16,478 bases of DNA from Fidelibacterota bacterium (lineage in GTDB: Bacteria; Fidelibacterota; JAANXI01): contig JAANXI010000084.1 in assembly GCA_018263365.1 (NCBI GenBank), forward strand, positions 1 to 16,478, in the 5' to 3' direction. Made by a program: the position numbers and the translations under genes. This document shows positions 7,100-14,377 of the stretch, one piece after another. The notes under the pieces were generated by a model, which was not told the DNA's origin, searched no databases, and saw only the letters and a list, made by a program, of their open reading frames with translations. Numbering within the stretch: position 1 is the stretch's first letter; every line of letters begins with the position of its first letter.

Positions 7100-8014
7100 G
7101 TGAAAAAGGATTTTATCGCCATCACCGACATGAGTCGCGATGAAATTATGAAGACGTTTGAACTGACGAAGGTTTTGAAGGAAGAAGTGAAGAACAATAT
7201 CCCGCACAAACGACTGGAAGGACAGTCGCTGGCGATGATTTTTGCTAAACCGTCCGCCCGGACACGCGTGTCCTTTGAGACCGGCATGTTTCAACTCGGC
7301 GGACACGCATTGTATCTGAGTCCCAACGATATCGGCATTGGCAAGCGCGAAGCGGTGAAAGATATCGCCCGGGTGCTGTCGCGGTATAACAGTGGCATCA
7401 TGGCGCGGCTGTTTGAGCACAAACACATGGAAGAAATGGCAGAAAACGCGACCGTGCCGGTCATCAACGGGCTCACCGATTACAACCATCCCTGTCAGGT
7501 GATGGCTGATATCTTTACGGTGCTGGAGCATCGGGGCAATCTGAATGATTTGAAGGTGGCCTTTGTCGGCGATGGAAACAACGTGGCGAACTCGTGGATT
7601 AATCTCGCTGCCCGCCTCCCGATGCACTTTGTACTGGCCTCGCCCAGCGGATACGATCCCAGTCCGGAGGCATTAGCCAATGCAGAGGAAGCCGGTATCA
7701 GCGAAATCGAGATTCTGCATGATCCGGCAGAAGCGGTGAAGGATGCCGATGTTATTTATACGGATGTCTGGGCGTCTATGGGGCAGGAAAAAGAAAAAGA
7801 GGAACGGATGAAAGCATTTATGCCTTTTCAGGTGAATACCGACCTGATGTCCCACGCTAAAAATGATTGCCTGGTGATGCACTGCTTGCCGGCGCACCGC
7901 AATGAAGAAATCACCGATGAGGTACTCGATGGCCCGCATTCCATCGTGTTCGACGAAGCGGAAAACCGCATGCACGTGCAGAAGGCGATTCTGGTGCAGC
8001 TGATGGAATCCTAA
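7100..8014 (+). CDS. argF: Ornithine carbamoyltransferase
   Basis: A 304-residue enzyme of normal OTC length. It has the carbamoyl-phosphate loop SARTR (52-56, KPSARTRVSFE), HPCQ (130-133, in TDYNHPCQVMAD) and the ornithine-side motif HCLPAHR (261-267). The last distinguishes it from aspartate carbamoyltransferase. It makes citrulline from ornithine and carbamoyl phosphate in arginine synthesis, in the cytoplasm. The start is a GTG at 7100 with a very strong GGAGG at 7091-7095, four bases away. It stands alone, not in an arg cluster, between octamer repeats and its own terminator. A catabolic role cannot be excluded, but no arcA or arcC neighbour is present. Confidence 0.95.
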   Translation: MKKDFIAITDMSRDEIMKTFELTKVLKEEVKNNIPHKRLEGQSLAMIFAKPSARTRVSFETGMFQLGGHALYLSPNDIGIGKREAVKDIARVLSRYNSGIMARLFEHKHMEEMAENATVPVINGLTDYNHPCQVMADIFTVLEHRGNLNDLKVAFVGDGNNVANSWINLAARLPMHFVLASPSGYDPSPEALANAEEAGISEIEILHDPAEAVKDADVIYTDVWASMGQEKEKEERMKAFMPFQVNTDLMSHAKNDCLVMHCLPAHRNEEITDEVLDGPHSIVFDEAENRMHVQKAILVQLMES

Positions 8015-8043
8015 CAAAGAACGGAAGACCGAATCCAAATGCA

Positions 8044-8071
8044 GGGGCGCGAGCAATCGCGCCCCTTTTTT
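8044..8071 (+). terminator. Intrinsic terminator after argF
   Basis: A perfect 9-bp GC-rich stem (8044-8052 with 8057-8065), a GCAA tetraloop (GNRA type) and six T (8066-8071). It lies 29 bases after the argF stop. Confidence 0.96.
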
Positions 8072-8077
8072 ATTTGA

Positions 8078-8480
8078 AACCGCGAATGGACACGATTCAT
8101 CGAGGAGGTGGGAGAATGCTGTGTCAAGGAAGTTTACGTTGTTGAAGTAGGTCTCCAGGCACGAATTAGACAGGGAGTTTGATTTTTCAAAATTAGTTAC
8201 TCCGAATGCCACTCTTCGACAAGCTCAGAGTGACAACTCTAGGCGTCATCCTGATCTCGTCGAAGGATAAGACGCCGACCTACAAGAAAGAAGTCAAACT
8301 CTCTGTTCAAAGAAAATTAGAAGAAGGGAGCTTCTCATTCATAAAAATGCTACTAAGTTTCCTTTATTTCGACACAGGTTGATATATATAATATTTAATC
8401 CATCAATCCCAAATTTTCCCTCGCATAAGTACCTGAAATTATCTAACATTTTTTAATATACAGAGGCGTAAGAAACTCCC
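8078..8480. other. Non-coding stretch with degenerate inverted repeats, between argF and the VOC gene
   Basis: About 400 bases with no supportable gene. It opens with an AACCGCGAATGGACACGA copy (8078-8095) of the CCGCRAAGA-type repeat also seen at 14116-14210. It then holds a hairpin at 8214-8265 and outer, less perfect inverted matches: CTGTGTC at 8119-8125 with GACACAG at 8371-8377, and ACAGGGAGTTTGA (from 8170) with TCAAACTCTCTGT (8291-8303). The last 130 bases are clearly AT-rich and probably carry the promoter of the VOC gene, but no good -35/-10 pair stands out. Confidence 0.55.
8214..8265. repeat. Intergenic hairpin of the CTTCGACAAGCTCAG type
   Basis: Two 21-base arms, 8214-8234 and 8245-8265, are inverted copies with four mismatches around a 10-base loop. 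The arm starts CTTCGACAAGCTCAG. As general knowledge, closely similar intergenic palindromes recur in many unrelated bacterial genomes. It is not followed by a T run, so it is not a standard terminator. Confidence 0.7.
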
Positions 8481-8495
8481 GAGAGGAGGGAAGAT

Positions 8496-8861
8496 ATGTA
8501 CGGATTCTGTTTTATCGAAATTCCCACCACCGATATCAAAAAATCCCATCAATTTTATGAGCAGGTCTTCCATTGGGAAGTAGAGGATATGACTTCCATG
8601 GATTATACTACCTTCACGCCGGAAGATGGTCCGTCCGGCGGCTTTCGGCAGGTGGGTTCCATCCCGGAAGAGCCGGGAGTTATCGCGTACATCATGGTGG
8701 AAGATATCGAAGAGATGCTGGATGTCATTGCGCAGCATGGCGGAGAAATCATCAAGGAAAAAGAAAAGGTGGCGGACATGGGCTGGGAGGCTCATTTTGC
8801 CGATCCGTGCGGTGTAAAACTTGCGATTTGGCAGACCAGGGAAGAATCCGAAGAGGAATAG
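8496..8861 (+). CDS. VOC-family (glyoxalase/bleomycin-resistance fold) protein
   Basis: A 121-residue single-module VOC protein. It opens with GFCFIEIPTTDIKKSHQFYEQVFHWEVED, the usual first beta-alpha-beta unit, and ends with HFADPCGVKLAIWQ, which matches the family's F-x-D-P-x-G-x-x-x-x-L-W motif. A middle segment IAYIMVEDIEEMLDVIAQHGGEIIKE is the second unit. The classical set of metal ligands of glyoxalase I is not evident, so the substrate and even enzymatic activity are uncertain. A strong Shine-Dalgarno (GAGGAGGG, about 8482-8489) precedes the ATG. It is a single-gene unit with its own terminator. Related proteins act in dicarbonyl detoxification, antibiotic binding or dioxygenation; none can be assigned here. 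Confidence 0.88.
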   Translation: MYGFCFIEIPTTDIKKSHQFYEQVFHWEVEDMTSMDYTTFTPEDGPSGGFRQVGSIPEEPGVIAYIMVEDIEEMLDVIAQHGGEIIKEKEKVADMGWEAHFADPCGVKLAIWQTREESEEE

Positions 8862-8891
8862 CACTCTGCCCGAAATTTATGGGAGATTGAG

Positions 8892-8928
8892 ATCCGCCGT
8901 CTCCGGAAAACGAGGCGGCGGATTTTTT
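8892..8928 (+). terminator. Intrinsic terminator after the VOC gene
   Basis: A 12-bp stem (8892-8903 with 8912-8923) containing one G-U pair, an 8-base loop (8904-8911) and a T run to 8928. It separates the VOC gene from the tetR-led cluster. Confidence 0.93.
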
Positions 8929-8940
8929 GTAAGTTTTTAC

Positions 8941-8969
8941 TTGACCGACCAGTCGGTCAAAATTATATT
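8941..8969 (+). promoter_or_regulatory. Palindromic TetR-type operator overlapping a sigma-70 promoter
   Basis: TTGACCGACCAGTCGGTCAA (8941-8960) has two perfect 9-base inverted arms (TTGACCGAC / GTCGGTCAA) around CA. This is the type of site bound by TetR-family repressors. It covers a -35 TTGACC (8941-8946), and a -10 TATATT lies 17 bases on at 8964-8969. A bound repressor would therefore block RNA polymerase. It sits just upstream of the regulator gene, so autoregulation of the whole cluster is the likely meaning. Confidence 0.85.
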
Positions 8970-8978
8970 AGGGGTGTT

Positions 8979-9620
8979 ATGACGCCAAAACAAGTCGACA
9001 AAGAGGCCAGACGCAGACAGATTTTCCAGGCCGCCATGGAGTTGTATTCCCAAAAAGGCGTTGCCCGCACGACTATCCAGGAAATTGCCGAGCAGGCCGG
9101 GATCGGCAAGGGGACGGTCTACGAATATTTCGACCGGAAAGAAGACATCCTGGCGTACATGTTCGATTCTATCCAGGAGGAGTCGGAGGCGATCATTGCG
9201 GAGCAGCTGACGCCGTCCATGAATGCCGAGAAGAAACTGGTCGCTTATATCACCGGAATCATGTCCTTTTTCGATCGGTATCCCGCCGACATTACAGAGA
9301 TTCTGCTTGTGTTCTGGGCGGAAGGGATTCTCAACAGTCCGCGGAACCCCGCCGACGCGTCCACACAGTCCTTCGATTTGAGATCTATGTACGAGGAGTA
9401 CAATCAAATTGTCGCGCAGATTTTAGACGAAGGAAAACAGGATGGACTGTTTCGACAATCGCTGGATAGCGAGGCGATTGCGCCGGCTATAATCGGGGCA
9501 CTGGACGGACTGATGCTCCAATGGGTGCTCCTGAAAGACCAAATTGATTTCCATGATGGCGTGAACAATCTTTTGACGGTAGTACTGGATGGTATCCGGG
9601 AGCATGAAGGCAATGACTAA
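8979..9620 (+). CDS. TetR/AcrR-family transcriptional regulator
   Basis: A 213-residue regulator with a typical N-terminal DNA-binding domain: RRRQIFQAAMELYSQKGVARTTIQEIAEQAGIGKGTVYEYF in pieces across residues 11-51, with the helix-turn-helix at about 31-51. A helical ligand-binding domain of low conservation fills the rest. It begins 18 bases after a palindromic operator and heads a run of envelope-transport genes. It is therefore probably the local repressor, released by a small hydrophobic ligand or by the cluster's substrate. GGGGTG sits very close to the ATG. The stop overlaps the methyltransferase start by 8 bases (ATGACTAA). Confidence 0.93.
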   Translation: MTPKQVDKEARRRQIFQAAMELYSQKGVARTTIQEIAEQAGIGKGTVYEYFDRKEDILAYMFDSIQEESEAIIAEQLTPSMNAEKKLVAYITGIMSFFDRYPADITEILLVFWAEGILNSPRNPADASTQSFDLRSMYEEYNQIVAQILDEGKQDGLFRQSLDSEAIAPAIIGALDGLMLQWVLLKDQIDFHDGVNNLLTVVLDGIREHEGND

Positions 9621-10335
9621 ACAGACAACGACATCACCGGAGTGGGCGTCAGGGTCTGCCGTGCGGAGCCGGTTTAATAGCATAGTATTTGGATACGATT
9701 TCTGGAGCAAAATTACTGAATCAGATGCGCTGAAACGTGCACTCGAATTCGCAGATATCCGGGATGGAATGCACGTACTGGAACTCGCATCCGGTACGGG
9801 CCGGTTTTTCCGATGGGTTGTTCATGCCAATCCCCAGGGTATCAATGTGGGGATTGAAATTTCCGGGGGAATGATACAGTCGACGCTGAAGAAATTGAAC
9901 GGTGAGTCATCTCATCATTGGAATATTATTCAGGGGGACATCCGGGCGCTGCCGCTGCAAAGACATCACTGGGACAGGGTTGTCGGTAATTACGTGTTTG
10001 ATTTATTGCCGCGCGAGGGGATTCTGCCGGTGCTGAAATCCATGGCACCATTGCTTCGCCGGGAGGGCAAGCTCGTAATCAGTACAATGGCTCATGGCAA
10101 TCGGTGGTACCATAAGGCATGGGAAGGTATCGCAAACCGCTTTCCACAACTGCTTACTTACTGTCATCCTATTGCTATAGCATCCGAGATGGAAAAAGCG
10201 GGTTTCGGGGTGCAGCGTCAGGATTTCATCAGCCAAAATACGTTTCCAAGTGAAGTGACCGTGGCGGTTCCAACTGAAAGTAGTAACCAAGGTCAGCAAA
10301 ATCCGACGACACTGCAGGAGGAATATCATGCGTAA
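9613..10335 (+). CDS. Class I SAM-dependent methyltransferase
   Basis: A 240-residue Rossmann-fold methyltransferase. Motif I is LELASGTGRF (56-65), the acidic ribose contact is in GIEISGG (80-86), and a motif IV/post region reads WDRVVGNYVFDLLPREGILPVL, followed by LLRREGKLVIST. It resembles UbiE/COQ5-type or generic type 11 enzymes acting on small or lipid molecules; the substrate is unknown. In-frame ATGs occur at 9589, 9604 and 9613. I chose 9613 because GGGAG (9598-9602) is at a workable distance and because the resulting 8-base overlap with tetR mirrors the 8-base overlap with the next gene. Its place inside a lipid/lipoprotein-transport cluster suggests modification of the transported molecule, but this is inference. 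Confidence 0.85.
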   Translation: MTKQTTTSPEWASGSAVRSRFNSIVFGYDFWSKITESDALKRALEFADIRDGMHVLELASGTGRFFRWVVHANPQGINVGIEISGGMIQSTLKKLNGESSHHWNIIQGDIRALPLQRHHWDRVVGNYVFDLLPREGILPVLKSMAPLLRREGKLVISTMAHGNRWYHKAWEGIANRFPQLLTYCHPIAIASEMEKAGFGVQRQDFISQNTFPSEVTVAVPTESSNQGQQNPTTLQEEYHA

Positions 10336-11086
10336 ATTCATCGTTCTCATTCTATCGGGCATCGTCATTACTCTTGCCACCTCCGGGACGATAAAAGCGC
10401 AGGAGCACAATGCCAGAGAAATCGTGAAGAAAATCGATCGGCTGTATCGCAGCGAATCCAGTTATGCAAAGATGGAGATGCACATCGTGACACCGCACTG
10501 GGAGCGCACTCTGCTGATGAAAGCCTGGACACAGGGTACCGAGAAAACGTTTATTCGCATCCTGGAGCCAAAGAAAGAGGCCGGCACGGCCACGCTGCGT
10601 ATCGGCAACGAGATGTGGAATTACCTGCCCAAGACGAACAAAGTCATGAAGATTCCGCCATCGATGATGATGGGCTCGTGGATGGGGTCGGATTTTACCA
10701 ATGATGACCTGGTCAAGGAGTTCTCGCTGCTCGAGGATTATACGTTTGAACTGATTGAACCGGAGAATGCAAAAGAAGGAAACCTCTACATCAAATCCGT
10801 GCCGAAGGAAGGCAAGCCCATCATCTGGGGCAAACAGATCACGAAAGTCCGGGAGAGTGATTACATCCCCGTGAGAGAGGAATTCTACGATGAAAAAGGC
10901 AACCTGATGCGCGTGATGAATTTCAAGGATATCACGATCTTCGACGATCGGAAAATTCCGGCAGTGATGGAGATGATCCCACAGGATGAGGACGGCAAGA
11001 AAACCGTACTGCGCTACCTGGATGCGGAATTCAACGCCGACATCGATGACGATATCTTCACGCTCCGCAACTTACGATCTTACTAA
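10328..11086 (+). CDS. LolA-like outer-membrane lipoprotein-sorting protein
   Basis: A 252-residue exported protein with a signal peptide (residues 1-24, cleavage likely after TIKA). The mature part fits the LolA-like 'outer membrane lipoprotein-sorting protein' family: IVKKIDRLYRSESSYAKMEM, FIRILEPKKEAGTATLRIG, MWNYLPKTNKVMKIPPSMM, GSDFTNDDLVKE and a C-terminal DDIFTLRNL. The family has the half-barrel fold that shields an acyl chain in the periplasm. It is encoded next to RND or ABC exporters rather than in the housekeeping lol system. GGAGG lies just before its ATG, which overlaps the methyltransferase stop by 8 bases. It is followed by repeats and a GxxExxY gene, then by the permeases it probably serves. 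Confidence 0.88.
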   Translation: MRKFIVLILSGIVITLATSGTIKAQEHNAREIVKKIDRLYRSESSYAKMEMHIVTPHWERTLLMKAWTQGTEKTFIRILEPKKEAGTATLRIGNEMWNYLPKTNKVMKIPPSMMMGSWMGSDFTNDDLVKEFSLLEDYTFELIEPENAKEGNLYIKSVPKEGKPIIWGKQITKVRESDYIPVREEFYDEKGNLMRVMNFKDITIFDDRKIPAVMEMIPQDEDGKKTVLRYLDAEFNADIDDDIFTLRNLRSY

Positions 11087-11093
11087 AAAATTC

Positions 11094-11150
11094 AACACCG
11101 AACACACGGAAAACCGCACTGAACAACACTGAACAACACTGAAAAAACCA
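11094..11150 (+). repeat. 10-bp tandem array, left flank of the GxxExxY gene
   Basis: CACTGAACAA at 11117-11126 and 11127-11136 is followed by CACTGAAAAA (11137-11146). More degenerate CACCGAACA and CACGGAAAAC units precede them. The same CAC(C/T)GAA core occurs on the other strand at 11560-11597, after the gene. Confidence 0.8.
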
Positions 11151-11167
11151 TAAAAATAAAATAACAA

Positions 11168-11542
11168 ATGGCTGAATTACTATATAAAGATTTAACTGGG
11201 CAAATACGTCAGGCTGCTTTTGAAATCCATTCGTATTTCGGAAATGGTTTCCTGGAAAAGGTATATGAGAACAGTTTGAATTATAAACTAAATAAACTGG
11301 ATATTCAGTGCGAAGCTCAAAAACAGATAAAGGTCTATTTTGAAGATAATGTGGTGGTCGGAGAATATTATGCGGATATTCTGGTCGAAGACAAAATCAT
11401 CATTGAGCTAAAAACAGTTAAACAAATACAAAAGGTCCACATTGCTCAGCTGATAAACTACCTTAAAGCGACTAGATACAAGTTGGGTTTGTTAATAAAT
11501 TTTGGCCATAAAAAACTCCAGTTTAAGCGGGTAGTATTATGA
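11168..11542 (+). CDS. GxxExxY-family protein (PD-(D/E)XK-like)
   Basis: A 124-residue protein, the usual size for the family. The name-giving motif is G27-F-L-E30-K-V-Y33 within FGNGFLEKVYENSL. A nuclease-like core follows: Asp70 in YADILVED and E80-L-K82 in IIIELKTV, with Gln93 in HIAQLINYLKA, as in PD-(D/E)XK folds. Its function is not established for the family, and nuclease activity is only inferred. The gene is markedly more AT-rich than its neighbours and has no clear Shine-Dalgarno. It is flanked by inverted 10-bp repeat arrays and splits the LolA-like gene from the permease genes. These points suggest an inserted cassette rather than an original member of the cluster. Confidence 0.9.
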   Translation: MAELLYKDLTGQIRQAAFEIHSYFGNGFLEKVYENSLNYKLNKLDIQCEAQKQIKVYFEDNVVVGEYYADILVEDKIIIELKTVKQIQKVHIAQLINYLKATRYKLGLLINFGHKKLQFKRVVL

Positions 11543-11559
11543 ATAACCAATTCTTAATT

Positions 11560-11597
11560 AACCTCTGGTTCGGTGTCTTCAGTGATTTTCGGTGGTT
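11560..11597 (-). repeat. 10-bp repeat array, right flank of the GxxExxY gene (inverted)
   Basis: Read on the - strand it gives CACCGAAAAT, CACTGAAGA and CACCGAACC, the same CAC(C/T)GAA units as the left flank but inverted. Its GGTGG at 11591-11595 lies 7 bases before the permease ATG and is the only Shine-Dalgarno-like sequence there. Confidence 0.75.
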
Positions 11598-11602
11598 AAT
11601 TT

Positions 11603-12814
11603 ATGTTTAAGATCGCATTTCGGAATATCTTCCGGCAAAAGCGCCGCACAATCCTCACCATGCTCACCATGTTCGGTGGGTTTGTGCTGTCAGCGATTTC
11701 CATCGGCTATGCGGACGGGTCGTATTCCTACATCATCGACCTGTTTACGCACAATCGGCTTGGACAGGTGCAGGTGCACAAAGGCAATTATCTCGACCGT
11801 CCCTCATTGTACAAAACCATCGAGAATTACCAAGCCGTGGGCGATACGATTAGCGGGGTGGATCGCGTGGAGTCTTGGGCGCCGCGTCTGTTTTCTGCGG
11901 GACTCGCATCGCTGGGCGATCAGACAGTCGGTGTCCGGGTTATCGGCATTGATCCCGATCAGGAGGACGCCGCCACCAATTTCAGCAAGAAAGTGATAAA
12001 AGGCCGATATCTCAGCTCGCAACCCAGACGCGAGGTGATGCTTGGCAAAGGCCTGGCAAAACTGTTACACGCGGATATCGGAGACTCGACTATCATCCTG
12101 TCCCAGGCGGCGGACGGTTCCATGGCCAACGATTTTTACACCGTCGTGGGCATTACAGATCGCGGTGATAAAATGGAAAACCGGACGGCGTACTATCTGA
12201 ATCTACAGGATGCACAGGAATTGTTCGTACTTCCCGGACAAGTCCATGAGATCATCGTACTGGCGGATAATATCCAGCACCTGGATCGGTTGGCTAACAC
12301 CATCGCCGGGACGCTTCAAAATAATTCGTTGCAGGTGAAACCATGGATGGAATTTGCCAAAACCTTTTACCAGGCGATGCAGGCGGATTTGCAGGGGATG
12401 TGGATTATGCTGTTCGTAATTATCCTGATTGTCGCAATCGGCGTGCTGAACACAGTGTTGATGTCCATCCTGGAACGCACCCGGGAGTACGGCGTGTTGC
12501 GCGCCATGGGCACCCGGCCGTTCGAAATCTTCCGGATGGTCATTTACGAGGTAACCATTATGGCGGTGATGAGCATCGTAGTCGGCACGCTTATCAGTGT
12601 GGGAGTTAATTATTATTTCAGTTTGAGCGGCATTGCGTTATCGAGTCCATTCGACTGGGGCGGGATGCAGGTCAGCCATCTTTATACAGCGGTTAGTCCC
12701 CGCAGTATCTATTTACCGGCGATTACTGTATTTATTACGTCTCTCATCGTGAGCGCATTCCCAGCTTTGAAAGCCGCCCGGATCGCGCCGGCGCAAGCCA
12801 TGCGAATACATTAG
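11603..12814 (+). CDS. FtsX/LolC-E-type ABC transporter permease (first of two)
   Basis: A 403-residue permease with the MacB/LolCE layout. FRNIFRQKRRTILT precedes transmembrane helix 1 (about 17-36). A periplasmic domain follows (about 40-260), with VRVIGIDPDQ and VKGRYL-like segments typical of MacB_PCD domains. Three more helices end the protein (about 267-290, 315-340 and 370-392). The FtsX signature ILERTREYGVLRAMGTRP lies after helix 2, and AARIAPAQAMRIH ends it. It would pair with the next gene as a LolC/LolE-like heterodimer that extracts a lipoprotein or lipid from the inner membrane. Only GGTGG within the flanking repeat serves as a ribosome binding site. The next gene starts 10 bases later. 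Confidence 0.92.
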   Translation: MFKIAFRNIFRQKRRTILTMLTMFGGFVLSAISIGYADGSYSYIIDLFTHNRLGQVQVHKGNYLDRPSLYKTIENYQAVGDTISGVDRVESWAPRLFSAGLASLGDQTVGVRVIGIDPDQEDAATNFSKKVIKGRYLSSQPRREVMLGKGLAKLLHADIGDSTIILSQAADGSMANDFYTVVGITDRGDKMENRTAYYLNLQDAQELFVLPGQVHEIIVLADNIQHLDRLANTIAGTLQNNSLQVKPWMEFAKTFYQAMQADLQGMWIMLFVIILIVAIGVLNTVLMSILERTREYGVLRAMGTRPFEIFRMVIYEVTIMAVMSIVVGTLISVGVNYYFSLSGIALSSPFDWGGMQVSHLYTAVSPRSIYLPAITVFITSLIVSAFPALKAARIAPAQAMRIH

Positions 12815-12824
12815 GAGCAGAAGA

Positions 12825-14054
12825 ATGGGAATCTTTTTTAAACTGGCCTGGCGCAATATGTTTCGCAATAAGCGGCGCACGCTGCTTGCCAGCCTGGCTA
12901 TCGGCGTCGGACTCGCGGCGCTTATTTTTACCGATGCACTAGTACTGGGCATGGAAAACAATATGATTCAGTCCGCGACGTCCACCTTCCTGGGAGAAGG
13001 ACAAATTCACCGGGATGGGTACCAGGAGACGCGAAAGGTTGAGCAGACTATAAATGATGTTGATTCGGTGGTGCAGCAACTCCGGGTATCTGACCAAGTG
13101 AAGGTGTTCACCCAACGCCTGATGTCGTTCGGCATGGCAACGTCACCATCGAATGTCCAGTCGATCAGTATGGTTGGCGTCGATCCGGAGCACGAAAAGC
13201 AGCTGTCTATGATCGATGAGGCTATCGTCGATGGGGAATATTTCACAGGAGACAATCCGCGCAATATCCTGATTGGTACGGAACTCGCGGATATCCTGGA
13301 TGTGGAGTTGAACGATCGACTCGTCGTGACGTTGTCGGAAGCGCACACCGGTGAATTGGTGCAGGAGATGTTCCGGATTTCCGGGATCTTCAAATTCGGC
13401 GTCGATGAAATGGATCGGGGGATAGGATTCATCCGGCTATCCAAAGCCCGGTCGATGTTAGGACTTCACGTCGGGGCGCACGAAATTGCAATACAATTTG
13501 TGAAGGGCGAGCAAATTGGTAGGGATTTAGACGCCCCGTTTTGGCGGGAATTCACGAAGAGCGGTAATGTTGCGGAGGGTTGGGCCGAACTCCAGCCACA
13601 ACTTTCGTCTATGCTGGAATACACAGAAATCACGACGTACTTCATGGGTGCGATCCTATTCGGCGTGGTCATCCTTGGGATTATCAATACGCTGTTTATG
13701 TCCCTGCACGAGCGGATGTTCGAATTCGGGGTGCTCCGCGCAGTCGGCACCAAGCCGCGCGAGATGGGGAAACTCATCGTCTATGAGGCAGCCTGCCTCT
13801 CACTCATTAGCATTGCAGTTGGGATCGTTCTGGGATATATCATCACCTGGATCACCACCCTCACCGGCATCGATTACACCGGCATCCAGTTTGCAGGTGT
13901 AACGTTCCGGAAGATGCTGTACCCGGTGATGAACCTGCGGATGTTCATCGAATATCCGATCTACGTGTTCCTGTTCACCACGGTGACCGGATTATATCCG
14001 GCGTGGTACGCGGCGCGTATGCGGCCGGCGGATGCGATGCGAAGGAGCTTTTAA
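12825..14054 (+). CDS. FtsX/LolC-E-type ABC transporter permease (second of two)
   Basis: A 409-residue paralogue of the preceding gene with the same plan. AWRNMFRNKRRTLLA leads into helix 1 (about 19-38). A periplasmic domain (about 42-265) includes ISMVGVDPEHEKQ and VDGEYFTGDNPRNILIG. Three C-terminal helices follow (about 270-290, 315-340 and 375-395). The coupling signature is LHERMFEFGVLRAVGTKPREM, and AARMRPADAMRRSF is at the end. TAGGAG precedes the ATG. Two different permeases, not one MacB-like fusion, match the LolC plus LolE arrangement. The ATPase that should power them is encoded 408 bases downstream, beyond a repeat-filled gap. Confidence 0.92.
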   Translation: MGIFFKLAWRNMFRNKRRTLLASLAIGVGLAALIFTDALVLGMENNMIQSATSTFLGEGQIHRDGYQETRKVEQTINDVDSVVQQLRVSDQVKVFTQRLMSFGMATSPSNVQSISMVGVDPEHEKQLSMIDEAIVDGEYFTGDNPRNILIGTELADILDVELNDRLVVTLSEAHTGELVQEMFRISGIFKFGVDEMDRGIGFIRLSKARSMLGLHVGAHEIAIQFVKGEQIGRDLDAPFWREFTKSGNVAEGWAELQPQLSSMLEYTEITTYFMGAILFGVVILGIINTLFMSLHERMFEFGVLRAVGTKPREMGKLIVYEAACLSLISIAVGIVLGYIITWITTLTGIDYTGIQFAGVTFRKMLYPVMNLRMFIEYPIYVFLFTTVTGLYPAWYAARMRPADAMRRSF

Positions 14055-14115
14055 GCAATCAAATAGAACACAGATGGCGCGAAAAAAACGGATAGACACT
14101 GATTAAAAACTGTGT

Positions 14116-14210
14116 AACCGCAAAGACACAAAGAACGGAAAAATATCAAAATGAACATTGAAATACACTAACAAAATATTGAGCCGCGAAGATACACGAA
14201 GAATCGCAAA
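14116..14210 (+). repeat. Two copies of a CCGCRAAGAYACAMGAAGAA-type repeat
   Basis: AACCGCAAAGACACAAAGAA starts at 14116, and the first 20 bases of the second copy, AGCCGCGAAGATACACGAAG, start at 14182. A third, more diverged relative lies at 8078-8095. Similar 'AACCGCGAAGACGCGAAG' intergenic strings are widespread in uncultured and environmental bacterial genomes. Confidence 0.65.
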
Positions 14211-14335
14211 TAATGTGAAAACAGCCACGAACTGCAAACATCGAACAAAAATGATTAAGAGTAAGATTAGGAGTTCAGAGCCAGCAAGACACCCGCTCAA
14301 GCGGGAACTACCAACGAGCGAAGTATTTTTATTTT

Positions 14336-14356
14336 GACCCTGGACTATGGACCCTG
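14336..14356 (+). repeat. 7-bp tandem array
   Basis: Three contiguous units: GACCCTG, GACTATG, GACCCTG. A partial unit follows (GACGCATG). The period differs from the 8-bp array that starts 21 bases later. Confidence 0.6.
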
Positions 14357-14377
14357 GACGCATGACCGTTTTAAACT

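Noticed and set aside
7100..8014. Aspartate carbamoyltransferase (PyrB) instead of ornithine carbamoyltransferase
   Set aside because: The HCLPAHR and HPCQ motifs are those of ornithine carbamoyltransferase; PyrB would carry a HPGPxNR-type motif at the first of these positions.
14292..14305. Small GC hairpin as terminator of the permease operon
   Set aside because: Only six pairs with a two-base loop, and the T-rich stretch begins well over 10 bases later; not a convincing intrinsic terminator.
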